Below, piece after piece: positions 1 through 6,228 of a stretch of 7,376 nt of DNA; position 1 is the first letter of the stretch; each line of letters begins with the position of its first letter. The notes below the pieces were generated by a model, which worked only from the letters and a program-made list of their open reading frames with translations, made no database searches and had not been told where the DNA came from. A program made the translations under genes and the position numbers. Origin of the DNA: Rhizobiaceae bacterium (GTDB lineage: Bacteria; Pseudomonadota; Alphaproteobacteria; Rhizobiales; Rhizobiaceae); the NCBI GenBank assembly GCA_020696915.1, contig JAJFMR010000267.1, forward strand, positions 1-7,376. The letters run 5' to 3'.

Positions 1-63
1 CGAAGGGGCAAAGAAGGCGGATGTGACCGGTCGCCGCAGGGAGGCATTGCCATAATTGCTGAC

Positions 64-85
64 AGATCGCGGCATACAGCGATCT
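64..85. repeat. 7-bp inverted repeat upstream of the membrane methyltransferase gene
   Basis: AGATCGC (64-70) and GCGATCT (79-85) are perfect 7-base inverted arms separated by 8 bases, ending 23 bases before the ATG at 109. The size and position would suit a dimeric repressor site or a small leader hairpin. No good -35/-10 pair is visible beside it, so its role is not settled. Chance occurrence is possible at this arm length. Confidence 0.3.
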
Positions 86-108
86 CGGCAACTGTTGCAG
101 GAGCCCGA

Positions 109-732
109 ATGTCCACCCTGACTGCCCGGAGCCCGTTCAACCAGAAGAAGCGCCTGGCGATTGTGCAAGGCCTGAGCGTGGTTGCAATTGTCTTGCTGCT
201 GTTTTCACGACCAGGCTGGAACGAAGCGTCGGCCGTTCACGAACTGGTCGAGATGAGCGGCCTGGCGCTCGTTCTGGTATGCATTTTCGGGCGCTTGTGG
301 AGCATTCTCTACGTCGGCAGCTTCAAGAACAGCCGATTGGTGATCGGCGGTCCTTATTCGATCACCCGAAATCCGCTCTATCTGTTCTCGACCGTCGGCG
401 CGGCAGGGATAGGCCTCCTGTTCGGCTCGATGATCGTCGCGCTATTGTTGGCGGCCTGTTCTTTCCTGGTCTTTCGCCTGACCTCGCACAAGGAAGCGGG
501 TTTCCTGCGGGCCCGGTTCGGCGCGGAATACGACGCCTATGCGGCGCGCACACCGCTCTTCTGGCCCAACCCGCGGCTTTACAGGGAAGTCGGCGAAACC
601 AATTTTTCGCCCAAAGCGCTCGGCAGGACTTTTCTCGATGCACTTTATTTCCTCGCCGCTTTCCCCGCTATAGAGGCCGTGGAGTATCTGCAGACAACTG
701 GTCACCTGCCTACCTTGCTGTGGCTCTTCTGA
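109..732 (+). CDS. Isoprenylcysteine carboxyl methyltransferase (ICMT)-family membrane methyltransferase
   Basis: This encodes a 207-residue integral membrane protein. Hydrophobic segments lie at about residues 16-33, 47-66, 92-124 (probably a hairpin of two) and 175-194. The family signature is clear: GPYSITRNPLY at 81-91 matches the G-P-Y-x-x-x-R-(N/H)-P-x-Y SAM-binding motif. It is followed by the C-terminal E129, FGAEYDAY (137-144) and the RTPLFWPNP region, which resemble the second half of the SAM site in ICMT and phospholipid methyltransferases. Family members methylate carboxyl groups or lipids at the membrane; the substrate here is unknown, since bacteria lack prenylated CaaX proteins in most cases. 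The ATG at 109 is chosen because AGGAG lies at 99-103, a 5-base spacing. The same frame stays open to the window edge, but that upstream part does not resemble protein. The gene converges with the YceI gene. The family is secure and the substrate is not. Confidence 0.85.
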   Translation: MSTLTARSPFNQKKRLAIVQGLSVVAIVLLLFSRPGWNEASAVHELVEMSGLALVLVCIFGRLWSILYVGSFKNSRLVIGGPYSITRNPLYLFSTVGAAGIGLLFGSMIVALLLAACSFLVFRLTSHKEAGFLRARFGAEYDAYAARTPLFWPNPRLYREVGETNFSPKALGRTFLDALYFLAAFPAIEAVEYLQTTGHLPTLLWLF

Positions 733-782
733 CGGGGAGCTGCAGGGGATCCCACTGGCCCGGCCGCCCTGAGTTGCCGCGC

Positions 783-806
783 CCCCGAGGCAAAGCCTGC
801 TCGGGG
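783..806. terminator. GC-rich hairpin between convergent genes
   Basis: CCCCGAGGC and its imperfect complement ending TCGGGG form a stem with a small AAA loop and a 3-base bulge. It starts 2 bases past the YceI stop codon on the minus strand and about 50 bases past the ICMT-family stop on the plus strand. No T-tract follows on either strand, so it is not a classical intrinsic terminator. It may mark or protect the 3' ends of both converging transcripts. Confidence 0.35.
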
Positions 807-807
807 A

Positions 808-1380
808 TCAGTTCCGTGCGCCGATGAGCGTCATGTCGAAGTCGACGACGTTCGAATAGATCGGCGTGCCGACATCCATGCCATAGCGCGAGCGAAGCAC
901 CCTGCCGGTGACGTGAAAGCCGATGCGTCCGCCTTTCATGCTCGCCAGCGCGACATGGAAGGTCTCGTTGTGGGTTTCGCCGCGCGCGGTCAGCGCGCCG
1001 GCGACCGTCGCGGTGCCATCGCCGGTGCGTTTCACCCCCATCGAGCGAAACGTGATCCGCCGCTCCGGCGGCGCATTGAAGACGGCGTCCGACAGGAGAA
1101 ACCTGTCGGCCCGCTGCTCGCCCGTCGCGACGCTCCGCGGGTCGATGGAGATCTCCACCTGCGAACGGGAAAGGTCGCGGCCATCGATGACAATGCTGCC
1201 TGAAAAGCTGCCGAACGAACCGGTCATCGCGCCGCCGCCGGCCTTCGGTATGCGGAACGCAATCCTCGAGCCTGCCGGGGCGATCCTGTAGCTGCCCGCC
1301 GCGTCCTCGAGTTCGACCGGAGGGGCCGCAGTGGTCAGGAGCAGGAACAGACCGAACGCACCAAGTAAATGTCGCAGCAT
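808..1380 (-). CDS. YceI-like periplasmic lipocalin-fold protein
   Basis: This encodes 190 residues. An N-terminal signal peptide is plain: MLRHLLGAFGLFLLL runs into TTAAPP, with cleavage probably near residues 18-20, so the protein acts in the periplasm. The mature part fits the YceI domain, a beta-barrel that binds polyisoprenoid or similar lipids in characterised members. Visible matches are YRIAPAGSRIAFRI (31-44), GSFGSFSGSI (54-63), FNAPPERRITFRS (101-113), GALTARGETH (128-137) and GRIGFHVTGRVLRSRYGM (151-168). I chose the ATG at 1380 over an in-frame ATG at 1407 because GAAAGGA (1389-1395) sits 8 bases before it and the signal peptide then starts at once. The start lies 49 bases after the cytochrome b561 stop, so the two are probably one operon, a pairing common in proteobacteria. 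The ligand is unknown. Confidence 0.88.
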   Translation of the reverse strand: MLRHLLGAFGLFLLLTTAAPPVELEDAAGSYRIAPAGSRIAFRIPKAGGGAMTGSFGSFSGSIVIDGRDLSRSQVEISIDPRSVATGEQRADRFLLSDAVFNAPPERRITFRSMGVKRTGDGTATVAGALTARGETHNETFHVALASMKGGRIGFHVTGRVLRSRYGMDVGTPIYSNVVDFDMTLIGARN

Positions 1381-1429
1381 CGCAGCGATCCTTTCCCGCG
1401 ATCCCATGCAAACGCCGCCGGGCGGTCGG

Positions 1430-1993
1430 TTATTCCCGCCGCTCGGCCCCTACCATCCTCAGCAGGATATTGTCCCGCAGCCAGAAATGGTGGCGCAGGG
1501 CGGCGAGCACGTGCAGGCAGACGAGGGCGATCGCTCCCCACCCGATCCACCGATGCACCGATGCCCAAAAGGCCTCCGCTGCCTCCGAAACGTCGAGCGG
1601 CAGGTTGGGTAGGACGAGGAGCCCGAACGGCATCGTCGGAATTTCGAGAACGGACGACGAGACCAGAGCCCATCCGCTCAGAGGGAGCACTAACAGCAAC
1701 GCGTAAAGAACCGCGTGAACCATGCGCGCGGCGCGCGCCTCCGCACGCGGGAGATCCGGCAGGTGCGGCTGGCGGTTGGCCAGCCGCCACACGATGCGGA
1801 CCGCTGCCAGCGCAAGCAAGGTCAGGCCGATCGATTTATGGAGCTGAATGCGCTCGAAAGCGAGACGCTGGTCATCCGTCCGGGTCATCACGAAGCCGAG
1901 CGTGAACTGCCCCAGAATGAGCGCAGCCATCAGCCAATGAAGCAGAATCGCAACCCAGCCGTAACGTTCTTCCGTGTTCCATAGAACCGTCAC
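1430..1993 (-). CDS. Cytochrome b561 family protein (CybB-like, di-heme membrane protein)
   Basis: This encodes a 187-residue inner membrane protein with four predicted membrane helices at about residues 12-35, 50-70, 90-112 and 148-168. Histidines suited to haem ligation are in the expected places: H19 (LLHWLMA), H52 (LHKSIG), H93 (VHAVLYA) and H161 (LHVLAALRHH), with H147 (VHRWIGWG) near the last helix. WAL at 108-110 and the P-L-S-G-W turn are also typical. The bacterial family includes E. coli CybB, which passes electrons between superoxide and quinone, so a quinone-linked redox role is likely but not shown. The ATG at 1993 gives the normal family N-terminus (E-R-Y-x-x-V/A-x-x-L-H-W), although its ribosome site is weak: only GGTGA about 9 bases upstream. 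YceI follows 49 bases downstream and probably shares the transcript. Confidence 0.9.
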   Translation of the reverse strand: MTVLWNTEERYGWVAILLHWLMAALILGQFTLGFVMTRTDDQRLAFERIQLHKSIGLTLLALAAVRIVWRLANRQPHLPDLPRAEARAARMVHAVLYALLLVLPLSGWALVSSSVLEIPTMPFGLLVLPNLPLDVSEAAEAFWASVHRWIGWGAIALVCLHVLAALRHHFWLRDNILLRMVGAERRE

Positions 1994-2028
1994 TGCCGCA
2001 TCACCGATTATGCCTGTGGCCGCCCCGC

Positions 2029-2040
2029 GCCTTATAAGGC
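2029..2040. promoter_or_regulatory. 12-bp perfect palindrome GCCTTATAAGGC upstream of cytochrome b561
   Basis: GCCTTATAAGGC is its own reverse complement and lies 36-47 bases upstream of the b561 ATG. Its centre reads TATAAG on the minus strand, which could serve as a -10 element at a sensible distance from the gene. No convincing -35 hexamer is visible 16-18 bases further upstream; that part is very GC-rich. It may be an operator, a -10 box, or both. Confidence 0.35.
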
Positions 2041-2234
2041 CCTGGCCACCGGCGCGGCACCGGTTCTGCCCGAAGGCGGTTCAGTAGCTCGCACCAATGC
2101 TGCCGAGAGAATAACGAACAACCGTGGAATTCTCTTCCGCTGTAACTGCGCAGCCTCCCCGGACTCTCCGCCAAGCGGCGCGAAGCAATGCTTCCCCCGT
2201 GGCCAGGCGGCATGCCTATTCGTGGCCGGCGCAC

Positions 2235-2262
2235 TTGTTTCGCAGGAAGCGATTTGCTAAAC
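2235..2262 (+). promoter_or_regulatory. Candidate promoter of tRNA-Leu
   Basis: TTGTTT (2235-2240) and CTAAAC (2257-2262) are spaced 16 bases apart and could be -35 and -10 elements. Transcription would then start near 2269, giving a 5' leader of about 30 bases. The GC-rich run that follows the -10 (GCCGCGGGCC) looks like the discriminator of stringently controlled stable-RNA promoters. Both hexamers are only partial matches to consensus. Confidence 0.35.
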
Positions 2263-2298
2263 GCCGCGGGCCGGTGCGATCCGGCTCCCCTACCACGT

Positions 2299-2383
2299 GC
2301 GGTCGTGGCGGAATTGGTAGACGCGCAGCGTTGAGGTCGCTGTGGGGCAACCCGTGGAAGTTCGAGTCTTCTCGACCGCACCA
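2299..2383 (+). tRNA. tRNA-Leu (anticodon GAG), CCA encoded
   Basis: A complete 85-base class II tRNA. Acceptor arms GCGGTCG (2299-2305) and CGACCGC (2373-2379) pair fully, followed by discriminator A2380 and an encoded CCA (2381-2383). The D stem is GCG/CGC around a loop containing GG. The anticodon stem CAGCG/CGCTG (2326-2330, 2338-2342) closes the loop TTGAGGT, placing GAG at 2333-2335, which reads CUC and CUU leucine codons. A long variable arm with a GGG-CAA-CCC stem, as expected for leucine, follows. The T arm is GGAAG/CTTCT around TTCGAGT. No intrinsic terminator is evident downstream. tRNA-Leu genes are common phage or island integration sites; the 3' side here leads into a broken gene. 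Confidence 0.97.
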
Positions 2384-2484
2384 TCATTTCCGCAGGCTGC
2401 CTTTTGCCAGGCGCTTGAGGTCAGCTGTTTTGACGACGGCCGGCCGCGCGCGGCTGCTTCAGGTCGTCGGCGAGCCGGCAGGGG

Positions 2485-3142
2485 TCACCCTTTGCGGGCG
2501 ATGAATACCTTTTCGCCTCTCCGGAGACCGTACCGAAGCACCTTCGGCTCTTCGGCCGTAAACTCCTCCAGCATGAATCCGGCAGAGGTAATCCGGTCCC
2601 GCAGGTCCGAGCCATAATATCGGACGTGATCGCTCTGGCCGAAGTGGGCAACTCGGCCCTCCCGGGACGTGACCGATGGGTTCTCGTAAGTTTTCGCCCA
2701 GCCTTCGATGAATTTCACGCAGGGCGCGACCGTCATCCACATGCTCCAGAACATGGGAGCAGACGATCAGGTCAAACGAGTGCTCCTCCACTGACGACAT
2801 GTTTTCGATGTCCAGTGCCAGGCCGGCGCGCCGGCCGTCGACGTCCGCAGTGATGTACGAGCCGGCCAGTGGCTTGACAAAGCGCGTCACGCTTGGTTCG
2901 GGGGCAAAGTGCAGAACCTTGCCCGTCACGATATTGGGACGCTCGGTGACCAGAAGGCTCAACAGCCGGTGCCGTTCCAGGCTTTTGCACTCCGGGCACA
3001 TCGCATCAAGTCGCGGGGGAATCCCGAAGGCGCGGAAGCGGCCCTTGTATCCGCAAATGCTGCACTCGCGGGGCAGGATGCCGCGCAAACTCGATACCAC
3101 TCTCCCGATGTAGATGGCCGTGCCGATCATGGGCCGCAACAT
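2485..3142 (-). pseudogene. SAM-dependent methyltransferase with N-terminal zinc-ribbon-like cysteines, broken by an internal deletion
   Basis: The first frame, from the ATG at 3142, carries four cysteines in two pairs (C27, C30, C49, C52: CSICGYKG and MCPECKSLERHRLL). These are followed by a class I methyltransferase core: KVLHFAPEPS (75-84) at the SAM loop, the acidic ITADVD (98-102), and FDLIVCSHVLEHVDD (123-137). After REIH (142-145) this frame turns into unrelated sequence. The true continuation is in another frame: EGWAKTYENPSVT, then FGQSDHVRYYGSDL and a tail ending FIARKG at the TGA at 2487. The switch lies at about 2701-2712. The beta-strand segment normally there (R-V-L-x-P-G-G and a V-P strand) is absent. 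This implies loss of roughly 45-50 bases, a number not divisible by three, rather than one missed base. Family members are called methyltransferase-domain proteins of unknown substrate. Probably non-functional; an assembly error is the alternative. The start is uncertain: no good ribosome site precedes 3142, and 3130 is also possible. Confidence 0.75.
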
Positions 3143-3466
3143 ATCAACTATCGCTGCATTCCAATAGGGCGGCAACGCCGTCCCATCAGCACGGGTCGGT
3201 CGGTCGACAGATTGATCCGATGCCGGCCCCTGCTGCGCCGCAACTTGGCAGACAAAGCCGGAGTTGCAGAACGCGGCGCCCAACACGGCTGCAGCAGGTG
3301 CCGCCGCCGTGCCTGTCGACGAGCACGTGCTTGCCTGGCTCTTGCACCACCGGCTGCGTGGGCGAGCGGCGTCTTGATCGTCGCCTTGAGCGACGAGGGG
3401 GGTGCCGAGCGCGGTAACTCGTCGACTGCCGACTTTCTAGGACCGTACGTCCCCGCCGGCAACGTC
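3143..3466. other. Stretch without a recognisable gene between aat and the broken methyltransferase
   Basis: About 324 bases. Several frames stay open, but their translations are rich in arginine, alanine and proline and match nothing I know. The methyltransferase frame is open upstream to about 3438 without a convincing start. It contains three GTCGAC hexamers (3204, 3316, 3421) and a short tandem GGTC run near 3195-3206. In many rhizobial genomes a DUF2155 protein gene follows aat; its conserved sequence is not seen here. The stretch may be degraded remnant DNA. Confidence 0.5.
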
Positions 3467-4084
3467 TCAGGGCGCGAATGTCGCGTCGGCTTTGAGCGCC
3501 TTCGCCAGCAGCCGCTCGTAGCGTCCGCGCGGCACGTCTATGGCGCCGAAGCGCTTCAGGTGTTCGGTGGTGAACTGCGTGTCGAGCAGCAGAAATCCGC
3601 GCTCGACCAGCCGCTCGACCAGTTTGACCAGGCATACTTTCGAGGCATCCGTTTCGAGCGAGAACATGCTTTCCCCGAAAAAGGCGGCGCCGAGCTTCAC
3701 TCCGTAGAGGCCGCCGACCAGCCGTCCTTCCCGCCACGCCTCGACCGAGTGGCAATGGCCGCGCTGATGGAGCGCGACGTAGGCTTCGCGGATCGGCGCG
3801 TTGATCCAGGTTGAGGTCCGTGCCTCGCGCTGCGCGGCGCAGGCATCGATGACGCCTTCGAAGTCGCAGTCGAAGCGGATCTCGAAGCGGGTCTTCCTGA
3901 TCAGCTTGCGCAGGCTGCGCGGGACATGGAAGGAGGCGAGCGGAATGACGCCGCGCGCCTCGGGCCGAACCCAGAATATCTCGGGATCGGCGGCGCTCTC
4001 GGCCATCGGGAACACGCCCGATGCATAGGCCTTGAGCAGCAACTCGGGCGGAATTCGGTAGCCGGGGGCGTAAGGTCGGGTCAT
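3467..4084 (-). CDS. aat: Leucyl/phenylalanyl-tRNA--protein transferase
   Basis: This cytoplasmic enzyme moves Leu or Phe from charged tRNA onto proteins with N-terminal Arg or Lys, marking them for ClpS/ClpAP degradation in the bacterial N-degron pathway. The 205-residue length is normal for alphaproteobacteria. Family motifs occur in order: AYASGVFPMAES (19-30), IFWVRPEARGVIPL (36-49), TSTWINAPIREAYVALH (90-106), GHCHSVEAW (109-117), LVGGLYGVKLGAAFFGESMFS (122-142), and the DTQFTTEHLKRFGA stretch (168-181). The E-S-M-F-S block and the D-T-Q-F loop are the substrate and catalytic region in the family. The ATG at 4084 gives the usual short N-terminus; the AGG just before it is too close to be a good ribosome site. 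It lies 114 bases after accC and may be read through from accBC or have its own promoter in that gap. Confidence 0.97.
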   Translation of the reverse strand: MTRPYAPGYRIPPELLLKAYASGVFPMAESAADPEIFWVRPEARGVIPLASFHVPRSLRKLIRKTRFEIRFDCDFEGVIDACAAQREARTSTWINAPIREAYVALHQRGHCHSVEAWREGRLVGGLYGVKLGAAFFGESMFSLETDASKVCLVKLVERLVERGFLLLDTQFTTEHLKRFGAIDVPRGRYERLLAKALKADATFAP

Positions 4085-4136
4085 CCTGAACGGTGAAGTC
4101 GCTGCCGCTGCTTCGTCTTTCCGGCACCCGTCCTGG

Positions 4137-4190
4137 CCCGATGCCGGGATGATTCCCGCGGCATGAGAGCACGGGCCTTGCCGGCAAGGC
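4137..4190. repeat. Two adjacent hairpins in the accC-aat gap
   Basis: GCCTTGCCGGCAAGGC (4175-4190) is a perfect 16-base palindrome starting 9 bases beyond the accC stop. Next to it, ATGCCGGGA (4141-4149) pairs with TCCCGCGGCAT (4154-4164), apart from a 2-base bulge. Neither is followed by a T-tract on the minus strand, so they are not classical intrinsic terminators. They could stall transcription, protect the accBC 3' end or serve as RNA processing sites, lowering aat expression relative to accBC. Confidence 0.45.
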
Positions 4191-4198
4191 GCGAAATC

Positions 4199-5539
4199 CT
4201 ACTCGCCCGCGAGATGCTTTTCCAGCCAGTGAATGTCGTAGTCGCCATTGGCGATGTCGGCATTGCCGACCAGTTCGCGAAACAGCGGCAGCGTAGTCTT
4301 TATCCCGTCCACGACGAACTCGTCGAGGGCTCGCCTGAGCCGCATCATGCACTCCACGCGATTGCGGCCATGCACGATCAGCTTGCCGATCAGACTGTCG
4401 TAATATGGCGGGATTCGGTAGCCGGAATAGACGCCTGAATCGACCCGGATGCCAAGGCCGCCAGGCGTGTGGAAGTGGGTTATCGTGCCTGGCGATGGCG
4501 TGAAGCTGCGCGGATCCTCGGCATTGATGCGGCATTCGATGGCGTGGCCGGTGAAGCGGATGTCGTCCTGAGTTACCGACAGCCCGGCGCCCGAGGCGAC
4601 GCGGATCTGCTCGTGCACGAGGTCGAGGTCGGTAACCGCCTCCGTCACCGGGTGCTCGACCTGCAGCCTGGTGTTCATCTCGATGAAATAGAACTCGCCG
4701 TCCTCATAGAGGAATTCGATGGTGCCGGCGCCTGAATACCCCAGATCGGCGATCGCCCTGGCGCAGACTGCGCCGATGCGCGCCCGCTCCCCGTCATTCA
4801 GGGCGGGCGATGGCGCCTCCTCCCAGATCTTCTGGTGGCGGCGCTGCAAGGAGCAGTCGCGTTCCCCCAGATGCACGGCCTTCCCCATGCCGTCGCCGAA
4901 GACCTGGATCTCTATGTGCCGGGGCCGCTGCAGAAACTTCTCTATGTAGACCGCGTCGTCGCCAAAGGCCGCGCCGGCTTCCGAGCGCGCCGTGGCAAGC
5001 GCCATTTCCAGGTCGCTTTCGTCGCGAGCCACCTTCATGCCTCGGCCGCCGCCGCCGGCCGACGCCTTGACGATCACCGGATAGCCGATTTCGGCGGCGA
5101 TGCGTGTGGCCTCACGTTCGTCGCTTACCGCCCCGTCCGAGCCGGGCACCACAGGTATGCCGAGCCGCCTGGCCGTGCGCTTGGCTTCGATCTTGTCGCC
5201 CATGACGCGGATATGGTCGCCCGAGGGCCCGATGAACGTGATGTTGTGGGCCGCAAGGATGTCGGCAAACCTGGCGTTTTCCGATAGGAAACCATAGCCG
5301 GGGTGCACCGCGTCCGCGCCGGTGATCTCGCAGGCCGCCACGATCTGATGAATGTTCAGGTAGCTGTCGCGAGAGGGCGGCGGACCGATGCAGACGCTTT
5401 CGTCGGCCAGCCTGACATGCATGGCATCCGCATCGGCCGTCGAATGCACGACTACGGTCTGGATGCCGAGCTCCTTGGCGGCGCGCAGCACCCTGAGCGC
5501 GATCTCGCCGCGATTGGCGATGAGGATTTTCTGAAACAT
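4199..5539 (-). CDS. accC: Acetyl-CoA carboxylase biotin carboxylase subunit
   Basis: AccC uses ATP and bicarbonate to carboxylate biotin on AccB, the first half-reaction of acetyl-CoA carboxylase in fatty acid synthesis. The 446 residues match the normal length. Order: biotin carboxylase N-domain with ILIANRGEIA (5-14) and HPGYGFLSEN (79-88); ATP-grasp domain with K116, K158, the glycine-rich AGGGGRGMK loop (161-169), E200, K237 and E275; metal-binding E287 in IEMNTRLQVEHPVTE, with catalytic N289, R291 and E295; C-terminal domain with R337 in ECRINAED and RVDSGVYSG (365-373). All key residues of the E. coli enzyme are present, offset by at most one position, so it should be active. W239 in QRRHQKIWEEAPSP replaces the valine of the E. 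coli enzyme, as is usual in rhizobia. Its ATG lies 7 bases after the accB stop, pointing to co-transcription and probably translational coupling. Confidence 0.99.
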   Translation of the reverse strand: MFQKILIANRGEIALRVLRAAKELGIQTVVVHSTADADAMHVRLADESVCIGPPPSRDSYLNIHQIVAACEITGADAVHPGYGFLSENARFADILAAHNITFIGPSGDHIRVMGDKIEAKRTARRLGIPVVPGSDGAVSDEREATRIAAEIGYPVIVKASAGGGGRGMKVARDESDLEMALATARSEAGAAFGDDAVYIEKFLQRPRHIEIQVFGDGMGKAVHLGERDCSLQRRHQKIWEEAPSPALNDGERARIGAVCARAIADLGYSGAGTIEFLYEDGEFYFIEMNTRLQVEHPVTEAVTDLDLVHEQIRVASGAGLSVTQDDIRFTGHAIECRINAEDPRSFTPSPGTITHFHTPGGLGIRVDSGVYSGYRIPPYYDSLIGKLIVHGRNRVECMMRLRRALDEFVVDGIKTTLPLFRELVGNADIANGDYDIHWLEKHLAGE

Positions 5540-5546
5540 CGCCGGC

Positions 5547-6026
5547 CTATTCGATGACGACCAGCGGTTCGCCGTATTCGACCGGCTGGGCGTCCTCGAA
5601 CAGGATGGCCGTCACCGTGCCGGTGCGCGGCGAGGGGATCTGGTTCATCGTTTTCATCGCCTCGATGATCAGCAGCGTCTGGCCTTCCCGAACTTCTTGG
5701 CCGACTTCGATGAACGGCTTTGCATCGGGCGACGGCGCACTGTAGGCGGTGCCGACCATGGGCGAGGGGACCGTGTGTCCGGAGACTTCCGTCGCCGCCG
5801 CGTGTGATGCGTCCGCGGGCTGCCCGCCGAGAGCGGGCGCCGGCGGCGGGGCGTAGACCGAGGCCGATGGGGCGGCAGCGAATGCGTGGACTGAAGGCGA
5901 CTGCCGGGAAACCCGGACCTTCAGGTCGCCAAGCTCCACTTCGATCTCGGTCAGATTCGTGTCGTTCAGAATGCCCGCGAGATCTCGGATCAGCTGCTGG
6001 TCAACCCCGGACTTCCTTATCGACAT
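5547..6026 (-). CDS. accB: Acetyl-CoA carboxylase biotin carboxyl carrier protein
   Basis: AccB (BCCP) carries biotin that AccC carboxylates and the AccA/AccD transferase uses to make malonyl-CoA. The 159 residues show three parts. A conserved helical N-terminus (8-40: VDQQLIRDLAGILNDTNLTE onward) contacts AccC. A flexible Ala/Pro linker spans about 45-85. A biotinyl domain starts at VPSPMVGT (86-93). The biotin site is K125 in EAMKTMNQIPSP, one residue-perfect copy of the family motif. The ATG at 6026 follows AAGG with 7 bases between, in a leader with a strong inverted repeat. accC follows after 7 bases. In many rhizobia aroQ (type II 3-dehydroquinate dehydratase) lies just upstream; here it is absent from the 260-base gap to the DsbA-like gene. 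Confidence 0.98.
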   Translation of the reverse strand: MSIRKSGVDQQLIRDLAGILNDTNLTEIEVELGDLKVRVSRQSPSVHAFAAAPSASVYAPPPAPALGGQPADASHAAATEVSGHTVPSPMVGTAYSAPSPDAKPFIEVGQEVREGQTLLIIEAMKTMNQIPSPRTGTVTAILFEDAQPVEYGEPLVVIE

Positions 6027-6080
6027 CTGAGAGCCTTATGCTTGGGTGAACCCGGAACGACAGCGATCGGTCGGTGGCAA

Positions 6081-6120
6081 CGGCTCGCGGTGCGGCGCGC
6101 CGGCCTCCCGCCGCGAGCCG
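6081..6120. repeat. Nested inverted repeat in the accB leader
   Basis: CGGCTCGCGG (6081-6090) and CCGCGAGCCG (6111-6120) are perfect 10-base inverted arms around a 20-base loop. The loop itself holds the palindrome CGGCGCGCCG (6093-6102). It lies 55-94 bases upstream of the accB start and downstream of the dsbA-like terminator, so if transcription starts above it the accBC mRNA would carry a very stable hairpin in its 5' leader. It could also be a DNA operator. There is no T-tract on either side, which argues against a simple terminator. Confidence 0.5.
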
Positions 6121-6228
6121 GCAGCGAGGCAACAACGGTTCGCTATCGGGATCCTAACCGACAAGCTGGAGCCTCCCGCGCGGCCTTGCTCCGGGCGCCA
6201 CATCTCTGCAATTGGCTTAATCTGCTGC

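Larger units (their letters stand above)
1994..2298. other. Gene-free stretch between the cytochrome b561 start and tRNA-Leu
   Basis: About 305 bases. Open frames exist on both strands, but their translations are rich in R, P, S and G, resemble no known protein and run across the tRNA gene, so I take them as non-coding. The stretch should hold the divergent promoters of the b561-yceI pair and of the tRNA. It contains a 12-base perfect palindrome (2029-2040), a 7-base inverted repeat (2106-2112 with 2129-2135) and a candidate tRNA promoter (2235-2262). Confidence 0.6.

Noticed and set aside
1..55. Seventeen open codons ending at TAA 53-55 on the plus strand, possibly the tail of an upstream gene
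   Set aside because: Too short and without any recognisable sequence; it cannot be told from chance.
2001..2387. Open frame on the minus strand opposite the tRNA
   Set aside because: It covers the tRNA on the opposite strand and shows no recognisable motif or good ribosome site.
2124..2504. Open frame on the plus strand through the tRNA
   Set aside because: It crosses the complete tRNA-Leu gene and its translation is low-complexity and R/S/P-rich.
2459..2700. First-frame continuation of the methyltransferase after the break
   Set aside because: It is out of frame with the conserved tail encoded in the same bases, so it is readthrough of the frameshift, not a native C-terminus.
2384..3466. 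Direct repeat of the tRNA-Leu 3' end that would mark an attachment site
   Set aside because: Only scattered 6-base matches such as CGACCG or TTCTCG were found; no repeat long enough to count.
3186..4535. A long open frame of 449 codons on the minus strand across aat and the end of accC
   Set aside because: It overlaps two certain genes in another frame, is extremely arginine-rich and resembles no protein; long shadow frames are expected in GC-rich DNA.
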